A stretch of 12,090 nt of DNA from an uncultured Collinsella sp. (lineage in GTDB: Bacteria; Actinomycetota; Coriobacteriia; Coriobacteriales; Coriobacteriaceae): positions 1 to 12,090 of the forward strand of contig USCS01000032.1 of NCBI GenBank assembly GCA_900552875.1, given 5' to 3'. A model generated the notes under the pieces. That model had not been told where the DNA came from. It did no database searches and saw nothing but the letters and a program-made list of their open reading frames with translations. A program made the translations under genes and the position numbers. The first letter of the stretch is position 1. Each line of letters starts with the position of its first letter. Below, in pieces: positions 5,882-12,090 of this stretch.

Positions 5882-8800
5882 ATGAGAAAAGGGTTTTGGA
5901 GGATAGCCACAGGCATCTGTGTTGCTTTAACGGCGGCAACGTTTGGGCTGACGGTGGCCGCTCCGCATGCGGATGCTGTCATGCTGGAGTCGCAGGACGG
6001 TTCCATGGGTGCATCGTTTCTCCCATACGATTCGTCTACAGGCGATGTGTGGTCAGAATTTGATGTCGCTGTTGGACAGACGGTGAAAGGAAGGCTTTCC
6101 TTTTTTAATAAAAATCACGAATGGGCGCACATTGACCCTAGCGATATCGATATCACATCGTCTGACGAGGATATCGCTAAGGTAAGTTATGAGTCACATA
6201 GTTGGGTATTGACAATTAGCCCCACCAAAGTTGGCACAACGACTATAACCCTGAAGAGCAAGACCGACGAGAGTTTAAACGGTTCTCTTAAGATTAAAAG
6301 TGTGGCCAAAGTCAATCCAATTAAGGTCAGTTTCGTTTCTTACGACCAATCTGGTGCGACAACAAACACCGCAACGCTGGGTTACACGGATGATTGTCCG
6401 CAAAAATGCGGGAACACGCATTATGCATTACTAGAGGGGAGAGTTGACGTTCGTCCCGTGGACGAGAGCCGTGCGGCCACATATTTTGTTATTAAGGAAG
6501 ACCCCTCAAAGGATTCCAAAGTCCAGGCAAGGGTGAATTCGAATTATTCATCATATGGAACTTCCGAGCTAAGCGCTTCTTTGCAACTCGAGGCGTTGTC
6601 GAAAGATGCTAAAGAGGCCAAGGTTCTTGTCGACTATTGCAACGGTGAAGTTGAGACGAAGAAGCTATGTGATGTTGTAACCGAGAATCAGGAGCCCGGA
6701 TTCAATGAGCGTGGGAACAAAAAGCAAAAGATGCTGGTTGGGGACAGCTATTATCTGACTGCCATTCTCAACGTTTCTCCAAATGAAGTACTGAAGGCAT
6801 GCCAGCGCGCACATTGGGGTGCGGACTTTGGCGCTGTAACCTATTCTCTGGAAAGCAACGATGTCGTTGAGCTTATCGGTGGTGAAAACTCGTTTAAGGC
6901 AATAAAGCCTGGCACCGTTAAGGCTCATGCTCGTGATGGCCTTGGCAATGACCATCCCTTTGAGATAGAGGTTGTCGACCCTGCGGAAGTGAGCCTTTCG
7001 AAGGCTAAGTTTGTGTCGAGCGATTATACATTTCCCTGTGAGGTCAGTTCAGATAGTATATCCAAAGATTGGCTTTGGCTGGAATGTGACAGGGGGTTTG
7101 AATATCCAAAGGGCGTGCTGAGTAAAAGCGCTGAGGAATTGATGGACTCCTATGCCGGCGCAAAGTATTCTTTCACTTCAGATAATCCGGATGTCCTTGA
7201 GGTAAAAGGACCGATGTTTAGTGGTGGCAGTTACTTGGGGTATTTAGTGCCTCATAGTTACGGCGATGCAACGGTTTCAATGTACTTGGGTGGTCGTCTC
7301 TGCGACACGATGACCGTTCATGTTGTCAAGCCTGGCGAGGAGCCTGCAAAGACTGCGGTTTCCATTGCGGACAGCTACTCAACCTCCATGGATAAAGGCA
7401 CGACTCAGCAGCTGAAGGCAAAGGTCTCCCCTGATGACAAGGCCAGCCAAGTTGTTTGGTCCTCTTCCAACGAGAGCGTCCTTACCGTCGACGCTAACGG
7501 TCTTGTTACCGCTGTCGGTGACGGTGATGCCACGATCACGGCAACGGTTGATGGGGTCTCTGCAACCACGGATGCGATTACGGTAACCACTCCGGTTGTA
7601 AAGGTGTCGGGCGTCAAGCTCAGCGCTTCAAACCTTAAGCTTGCTGTGGGCGGTGAGCCCTCGACGTTGACCGCAGCGGTTGAGCCCGATAATGCAACGA
7701 ACAAGAACTTGTCCTGGTCGTCGAGCGATCCTACGGTCGCCACGGTTGCAGACGGCGTCGTGACCCCGGTCAAGGCAGGTGTTGCTACGATTACCGTCAC
7801 CACTGAGGACGGAGAGCATAGCGCCACGTGCAAGGTGACGGTTATTCAGCCTGCTACGGGCATCACGCTCGATAAGCAGAAGGTCGTGCTTGTGGGCGCT
7901 GCAACCGAGCAGCTTAAGGCGGCGGTCGTTCCCGCGGAGGCTAACCAGACGATTGTCTGGAAGTCCAGCAACGAAAGTGTCGCTACAGTCGATCAAACCG
8001 GAAAGGTGGCGGCTGTCTCCAAGGGCGCCGCAACCATCACCGTTTCGACTGAAGACGGCACCTATTCTCAGGATTGCGCGGTGACCGTCTCTAATCCCGC
8101 AACGAACCTTACGGTCGACCAGAGCGTCCTCGGCCTCAAGAAGGGCGAAGAGGGCACCGTGAAGGTTTCTCTTGCTGGAACCCTTGCGGGTGAGGTCGAC
8201 GAGACCAATCTTGCTCTGGATGACACGGGCGCTTCGAAGGCGTTTAAGGTTGTCGACAACGGTGATGGCTCCTACACCGTTACCGCCCTCAAGACCGGTT
8301 CTGGTTCTTTTGTCATCACTGCAGGGTCGCTCTCCCAGACCGTTTCGGTGACCGTGACCAATCCCGCCCAAAAGGTTGAGCTCAACAAGACGAGCCTGTC
8401 CTTTACCGTCGGTGATGCCTCCACAAAGCTCTCCGCAACGGTGAGTCCTGCCGATGCAGACGATACGACGGTGAGCTGGACCTCCAGCGACTCGTCGATC
8501 GCCACGGTCAAAGACGGCGTCGTGACGCCGCTTAAGGCCGGTACCGCCACGATTACCGCCACCTGTGGCGACAAAACCGCGACCTGCGCCGTTATCGTAG
8601 CGGCAAAGACCATTGCAGGCGTTGCGGGTAGCAACGGAACGGACGTTAGCGTAAGCGCCGAGAACAATGTCGCTGCCGGCATTGCCCAGAACAACAGCAT
8701 CTCTCTTGTGGTCGAGGAACCGACGGATCTTACCGATGCCGCCAATGCTACGATTTCCGGCCTTGAGCAGGGGACTACCAAGGTTGCCGATAAGCTCGAT

Positions 8801-9232
8801 ATCAAGCTTCTCAAGGACGGCGAGGTTATCGAGGACTACGAAGGCATGTCCTTCATCGTCCGTGTCAAGATGACTGCCGCCATGAAGGCGCTCACCAATC
8901 TCAAGGTGCTCTACGTTGCCGAGGATGGTTCCACTCAGGCTATGGATACGTGGACCGAGGGCGACTACCTCTGCTTCCGCACGAGCCACTTCTCGACGTA
9001 CGTGGTGACGGGCGAGGAGGCCAAGGGGGAGCCGGCTCAGCCTGCGCAGCCCGTGACGCCGTCCCAACCCGGTCAGCAGACGACGACCAAGGTAACCAAA
9101 ACGTCCGCTAAGACTACTAAGGGTGCGCTCGCCAACACGGGCGACCAAACCCTTGCCGTCGCCTTTATTATGACCGTTGTCGGCGCTTCGCTGATTGCCT
9201 TCGCGCTTATGCGCAAACGTCTCGAGTGTTAG
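5882..9232 (+). CDS. Secreted multi-Ig (BIg2) surface protein with LAxTG sorting signal
   Basis: A 1116-residue wall-anchored protein, probably an adhesin on an Ig-like stalk. Residues 1-32 form a signal peptide (MRKGFWR, hydrophobic core, cut near ADA). Residues about 33-485 are a poorly recognisable head with Ig-like pieces (around 58-127 and 285-365). Bacterial Ig-like (BIg2) repeats follow at about 493-568, 576-654, 657-736, a divergent one at 739-826, and 829-907, with the usual VxWSSSxxxVATV core and GxATITV end. A non-Ig domain (910-1042, ending SHFSTYVV), a Pro/Gln/Thr linker, LANTG (1083-1087), a hydrophobic segment and RKR complete the sorting signal. LANTG fits the LAxTG motif used by class E sortases. 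The ATG at 5882 is chosen because the signal peptide begins there; its AGGGGA touches the ATG, so initiation may rely on the leader ORF. An in-frame GTG at 5837 would add 15 poor residues. The head is clearly more AT-rich than the stalk. Confidence 0.92.
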   Translation: MRKGFWRIATGICVALTAATFGLTVAAPHADAVMLESQDGSMGASFLPYDSSTGDVWSEFDVAVGQTVKGRLSFFNKNHEWAHIDPSDIDITSSDEDIAKVSYESHSWVLTISPTKVGTTTITLKSKTDESLNGSLKIKSVAKVNPIKVSFVSYDQSGATTNTATLGYTDDCPQKCGNTHYALLEGRVDVRPVDESRAATYFVIKEDPSKDSKVQARVNSNYSSYGTSELSASLQLEALSKDAKEAKVLVDYCNGEVETKKLCDVVTENQEPGFNERGNKKQKMLVGDSYYLTAILNVSPNEVLKACQRAHWGADFGAVTYSLESNDVVELIGGENSFKAIKPGTVKAHARDGLGNDHPFEIEVVDPAEVSLSKAKFVSSDYTFPCEVSSDSISKDWLWLECDRGFEYPKGVLSKSAEELMDSYAGAKYSFTSDNPDVLEVKGPMFSGGSYLGYLVPHSYGDATVSMYLGGRLCDTMTVHVVKPGEEPAKTAVSIADSYSTSMDKGTTQQLKAKVSPDDKASQVVWSSSNESVLTVDANGLVTAVGDGDATITATVDGVSATTDAITVTTPVVKVSGVKLSASNLKLAVGGEPSTLTAAVEPDNATNKNLSWSSSDPTVATVADGVVTPVKAGVATITVTTEDGEHSATCKVTVIQPATGITLDKQKVVLVGAATEQLKAAVVPAEANQTIVWKSSNESVATVDQTGKVAAVSKGAATITVSTEDGTYSQDCAVTVSNPATNLTVDQSVLGLKKGEEGTVKVSLAGTLAGEVDETNLALDDTGASKAFKVVDNGDGSYTVTALKTGSGSFVITAGSLSQTVSVTVTNPAQKVELNKTSLSFTVGDASTKLSATVSPADADDTTVSWTSSDSSIATVKDGVVTPLKAGTATITATCGDKTATCAVIVAAKTIAGVAGSNGTDVSVSAENNVAAGIAQNNSISLVVEEPTDLTDAANATISGLEQGTTKVADKLDIKLLKDGEVIEDYEGMSFIVRVKMTAAMKALTNLKVLYVAEDGSTQAMDTWTEGDYLCFRTSHFSTYVVTGEEAKGEPAQPAQPVTPSQPGQQTTTKVTKTSAKTTKGALANTGDQTLAVAFIMTVVGASLIAFALMRKRLEC

Positions 9233-9266
9233 GGCGCCCTCTCGTTTAAGCGCGACCTTTCAGTCC

Positions 9267-9304
9267 AAGCCCCGTTGGTAACTCGTTTTACCAACGGGGC
9301 TTTT
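9267..9304 (+). terminator. Rho-independent terminator of the Ig-like gene
   Basis: A perfect 15-bp stem (9267-9281 with 9288-9302) with 6-base loop CTCGTT runs into a short T tract (9301-9304). It lies 34 bases after the stop codon of the surface protein. Confidence 0.92.
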
Positions 9305-9478
9305 ACGTTAAAGACTTCAGCCCGTGTGTCGCGTGCAGTGCGGCGCGTCGGAAACCGCCAGATACGCGGTCGGCGCCAACGGCCTGAACGAGGCAGCGGT
9401 CGGGGTGCATTCGGGAGCAGCTGAGCTTCGAGTAGGGTTAACCTAATTCGACCGCTCGCGGATGCATTTCAACCTTTG
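9305..9478. other. Non-coding stretch between two terminators
   Basis: No supported gene is seen. A 40-codon frame (GTG 9324 to TAA 9444-9446) has no ribosome binding site and no recognisable product. A near-palindrome around GGTTAACC lies near 9435-9443. Because the stretch is closed by its own terminator at 9479-9510 and follows another one, it could encode a short transcript, but no clear promoter was found. Confidence 0.4.
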
Positions 9479-9510
9479 GCGCCTTGCCCATCTTGGGTGA
9501 GGCGCTTTTT
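9479..9510 (+). terminator. Rho-independent terminator upstream of the binding-protein operon
   Basis: A 12-bp stem (GCGCCTTGCCCA 9479-9490 with TGGGTGAGGCGC 9494-9505) includes two G-U pairs and a TCT loop, and is followed by five T residues (9506-9510). It lies 65 bases before the preferred start of the solute-binding protein. It may end an upstream short transcript, back up the terminator at 9267, or act as an attenuator if the operon promoter lies further upstream. Confidence 0.8.
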
Positions 9511-9512
9511 AC

Positions 9513-9541
9513 GCTGCTGCGGCAGCTCCCGGTAATAAAAT
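9513..9541 (+). promoter_or_regulatory. Possible promoter of the binding-protein/GGDEF operon
   Basis: TAAAAT (9536-9541) matches the -10 consensus at five of six positions. A small palindrome, GCTGC-TGCG-GCAGC (9513-9526), lies where the -35 box would be, and no good -35 hexamer is present. A start near 9548 would put the ATG at 9540 outside the message and favour GTG 9576. Weak evidence. Confidence 0.25.
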
Positions 9542-9575
9542 GAACCTCTACTGCCATTTCGATGAAAAGAGGCGC

Positions 9576-10412
9576 GTGCCTAGACGTATTAAACGAGTCG
9601 TCATCGTCTCGTTCGCGCTCATAGTTCTTGTTGCTGCCTGTACGGCTGTCCTGACGTATACCGATCGAAATAGTTCTTCCTCGCCGAGTACGGCTGACGA
9701 GGATCTCCCTGTGCTCAAAATTGGCGTTACGGATAACGACCCCTATGTATATGTCGATACCACAGGCGATTACGCCGGTATCGATATCGATATCGCCCGC
9801 GAGGCGTGTGAGCGTGCGGGGCTCAAGCCGCAGTTTGTCGATATTGACTGGAACGATCGCGACCGGCTGCTCAAAAATGGTGATATCGATTGCCTATGGT
9901 GCGATTACTCGCCCTGTTATCGCGAGGATAAGTATTACTGGACCGAGCCGTATCTAACCGTGACGGTCTCGGTTGCCGCCAAGAAGACGAGCGGCATCAA
10001 GTCCTTGTCGCATCTCGATGGAAGCAAGACCATTGCGGTGATTGCGGGCTCGGTGAGTGAGCGTCGATTGCTTGCGGGGGATCTGGGGATCTCGCCGGAC
10101 GTTCAAATCAAATCGTATGGCTCTGCCGAGCTCTGCAAAGCCGCTCTAGCCAAAGGATATGTGGACTGCTGGATGGCGGACGTACGGTCGCTTGACCGAC
10201 TCGTTGCCCAGTACCCCGGCCTTTATCGCGTGTTCGCTGACAACGTTATGACGGTTGACCTGGGTGTCGCGTTTGAGAACTGCTATGAAGGACCGGTCGT
10301 AAAGGATCTCAATACCGCGCTGTTCGACATGGATCGAGATGGCACGATTGACCGTATTTTGGGCAATTACAAGGCGGGAGCGACGACGAGTGAGCAAGGA
10401 GCGAATTCATGA
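9576..10412 (+). CDS. Family 3 extracellular solute-binding lipoprotein
   Basis: A 278-residue binding protein of the SBP_bac_3 type, the fold that captures amino acids and similar small ligands outside the membrane. MPRRIKR, a hydrophobic stretch and the lipobox VAAC (Cys22) make a lipoprotein signal; a Ser-rich linker follows. The binding domain starts at LPVLKIGVTDNDPY (44-57), with YAGIDIDIAREA (66-77), a YWTEPY motif (121-126) and the typical C-terminal DGTIDRI (255-261). Cys106, Cys109 and Cys114 form an unusual cluster. DMDRDGTID (251-259) also resembles a calcium-loop pattern, possibly by chance. GTG 9576 is chosen because AAGAGG (9567-9572) lies 3 bases upstream and a compact signal peptide results. 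The ATG at 9540 lacks a ribosome binding site and adds acidic residues, but remains possible. It overlaps the GGDEF gene by ATGA; no permease or ATPase gene is in view. Confidence 0.88.
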   Translation: MPRRIKRVVIVSFALIVLVAACTAVLTYTDRNSSSSPSTADEDLPVLKIGVTDNDPYVYVDTTGDYAGIDIDIAREACERAGLKPQFVDIDWNDRDRLLKNGDIDCLWCDYSPCYREDKYYWTEPYLTVTVSVAAKKTSGIKSLSHLDGSKTIAVIAGSVSERRLLAGDLGISPDVQIKSYGSAELCKAALAKGYVDCWMADVRSLDRLVAQYPGLYRVFADNVMTVDLGVAFENCYEGPVVKDLNTALFDMDRDGTIDRILGNYKAGATTSEQGANS

Positions 10413-12090
10413 CAAATGATGAGCGCCTCTTGCACAAAAAGAACCTGGTTGTCATAGCCGTCAGCGTTGTTGCCAGCATTGTCTTGCTGAATCTGCTGTT
10501 TATGGTCGGCACGCATCGCTGCCTCCATAAAACGCTTGGATTCGGTCAAGAGGCCATGGTGTTTTTGGAAAACGCTTGCGAAAAATATGATCGCTACGAA
10601 CAGGGAAGAAAAACCGAGGCGACGCACGATTTGGATGCTGCGGTCGAATCGTTTGCGACGTTCCTGCCCCCTGGTCGCGTTGAGGTTAACGACGATCTTA
10701 TCGAGCAATATGTCCATGCCGAGAACCTTTCGGGGCTGATGGTCATGGACTCCGACGGTCATATGACCGCCCACTACGACATCGATGGCCGCGATCCGCT
10801 CATGCTATGGCGAGAAGAACTGGCTTGCTCGTCGGTCGCATCGATGTATCAAGGTTCCAAAGTGTCCTACTCAACTGTCGTTGAGCGCCGCGATGTCGTT
10901 TTTGCCGTCTGTGCTGCCCCGTATGGCGACGGCGTTGCCCTGGCATACCGCTCATTCGTCCCCGATACGGCGGATGACTATTCGTATGCCATAGCCGATG
11001 TGCTTGCAAACAACACCTTCCACCAGGGCCCCACGGTGCTTGTTATGGAGGATGCGGAGATCGTCTCCTCTAATGATTCCGATGTCGACGTGTCGCTCGC
11101 TCGGCTCCTTGCCGGATCTGGAATCGAGTGGAAAGACGAAGGCCTGACGTGTATCGAGTATCGCGGAAGCAAATGGTACGCCGTGCGTGCGGCATACAAG
11201 GACTATCGCCTGTTTGCACTGTATCCCAAAGCGGAGGTCATGTCAGGCAGAGCTTCGTTTGTCGCCGCCGGTGTGTTGGTTTGTCTTGCGTTTTGGGTTG
11301 TGGTGCTGCTAGCGCGAAATATCGTTGACCATCGAAACTTAGCCGAAAAGGACAAACAGCTCGGCATTATCAATGCCATAAGTGCCATCTACGACTCGAC
11401 CTTCCTTTTACATCTCGATACGCTCGAGATCGAGGGAATCAACATGTCGCCGGCGATAGCGAAGATATTCGCCGAGCACAACGAGGCATATGACTTTATG
11501 GACACAGTCTGCCGGGATATCGTGAGCCCCGAAAGCCGCGAAGCGGTTGTGGGACTCGTAGATATAAGTACGCTTCGTGAACGTATGGAGGGCGTACCAT
11601 ACATGGCTGCCGAGGTGCGAGATTGTCGAGGCGCTTGGTACTCGCTACAGGTTGTCCCCCAGCATCGCGATGAGCAAGGCCGGCTGGAGTCGGTTGTCGT
11701 GGCGACGCACAACATATCGATGGTCAAGCATGCCGAGGAGCTGTCATACCAAGATAAACTGACGGGGCTTCGCAACCGCAACTATCTTGAATCGCGTGGA
11801 GATAGCCTGGTAAACGAGGACTTGCCGGTGAGCGTGATTATGGTGGACTGTAATTATCTCAAGCGGACCAACGACATCTATGGTCACGAGATGGGGGATG
11901 AGCTGCTGCGACGGACGGCGTCCGTGCTGCGGCGGGTGGCTGGTGCGGATTACCTGCCGATGCGCGTTGGCGGCGACGAGTTTTTGCTGGTTTGCCCCCA
12001 TACTGACAACGAGTCTGCGCTCGGGCTGGAACAGGACCTTCGTCTCGGTCTTGCCGCGGTAAGCGATGAGACCCTGACGGTCAGCGCATC
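10409..12090 (+). CDS. Membrane sensor diguanylate cyclase (GGDEF), 3' end cut by the window
   Basis: The first 560 residues of an enzyme expected to make cyclic-di-GMP from two GTP. Transmembrane segments lie at about 12-34 and 282-302, enclosing about 250 extracytoplasmic residues that look like a Cache-type sensor domain. A PAS-like region (about 312-440) follows, then the GGDEF domain, which begins at YQDKLTGLRNR (447-457). Catalytic residues appear intact: Asp480 in VIMVD, LKRTND (484-489) and GGDEF (521-525; bases 11969-11983). The inhibitory RxxD site expected just before GGDEF is absent. AAGGAG (10396-10401) lies 7 bases before the ATG, and the ATGA overlap with the binding-protein gene implies translational coupling. 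The context suggests that the lipoprotein hands ligand information to the sensor domain. The frame is open to the right edge, so any further domain, such as EAL, cannot be seen. Confidence 0.93.
   Translation, partial: MTNDERLLHKKNLVVIAVSVVASIVLLNLLFMVGTHRCLHKTLGFGQEAMVFLENACEKYDRYEQGRKTEATHDLDAAVESFATFLPPGRVEVNDDLIEQYVHAENLSGLMVMDSDGHMTAHYDIDGRDPLMLWREELACSSVASMYQGSKVSYSTVVERRDVVFAVCAAPYGDGVALAYRSFVPDTADDYSYAIADVLANNTFHQGPTVLVMEDAEIVSSNDSDVDVSLARLLAGSGIEWKDEGLTCIEYRGSKWYAVRAAYKDYRLFALYPKAEVMSGRASFVAAGVLVCLAFWVVVLLARNIVDHRNLAEKDKQLGIINAISAIYDSTFLLHLDTLEIEGINMSPAIAKIFAEHNEAYDFMDTVCRDIVSPESREAVVGLVDISTLRERMEGVPYMAAEVRDCRGAWYSLQVVPQHRDEQGRLESVVVATHNISMVKHAEELSYQDKLTGLRNRNYLESRGDSLVNEDLPVSVIMVDCNYLKRTNDIYGHEMGDELLRRTASVLRRVAGADYLPMRVGGDEFLLVCPHTDNESALGLEQDLRLGLAAVSDETLTVSA

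Noticed and set aside
7628..9148. 506-codon open frame on the minus strand opposite the Ig repeats
   Set aside because: Shadow of the repetitive GC-biased BIg2 stalk; Gly/Arg-rich translation with no domain.
9324..9446. 40-codon GTG frame between terminators
   Set aside because: No ribosome binding site, no recognisable product and no support beyond absence of stops.
10146..10774. Minus-strand frames opposite the binding-protein and GGDEF genes
   Set aside because: The plus-strand frames carry clear signal, binding and GGDEF motifs and continuous translation; the opposite frames have none.

Overview
The window looks like chromosomal DNA of a Gram-positive, moderately high-GC actinobacterium of the Coriobacteriia, most probably Collinsella or a close relative. 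I infer this from the gene content: a thioester/SpaA-type LPxTG surface protein, an Ig-like surface protein with an LAxTG-type sorting signal, and actinobacterial-looking purB and tRNA-Gly. No database search was possible, so the genus is a guess and the class a reasonable inference.

Layout, left to right. (1) 17-3448, minus strand: a 1143-residue cell-wall-anchored adhesin with a signal peptide, an N-terminal TQXA/thioester domain, six SpaA/Cna-B-like isopeptide domains, a C-terminal module and an LPATG sorting signal. (2) 3703-3863, plus strand: promoter, tRNA-Gly(CCC) with encoded CCA, and a perfect 11-bp Rho-independent terminator. (3) 3864-4144: an odd non-coding patch holding an inverted copy of the tRNA T-arm, several small hairpins, and two 52-bp direct repeats that each end in a copy of the tRNA-Gly 3' end. 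(4) 4245-5588: purB, alone and complete. (5) 5785-9304: a secreted multi-Ig (BIg2) wall-anchored protein. A nine-G run lies between its putative -35 and -10, its start region is unusual, and it ends at a strong terminator. (6) 9305-9575: non-coding DNA with a second terminator. (7) 9576-12090: a two-gene operon overlapping by ATGA, encoding a family 3 solute-binding lipoprotein and a membrane-bound diguanylate cyclase (sensor domain, PAS-like linker, GGDEF) that runs off the right edge.

The genes fall into three unrelated jobs: housekeeping (tRNA, purB), host or surface adhesion (two sortase substrates with different motif types), and signalling (binding protein plus cyclic-di-GMP synthase). 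The most interesting points are the tRNA-tail repeat patch, the poly-G promoter spacer that suggests phase-variable expression of the Ig-like protein, and the binding-protein/GGDEF pair, which has no transport genes within the window and may be a ligand-sensing unit.
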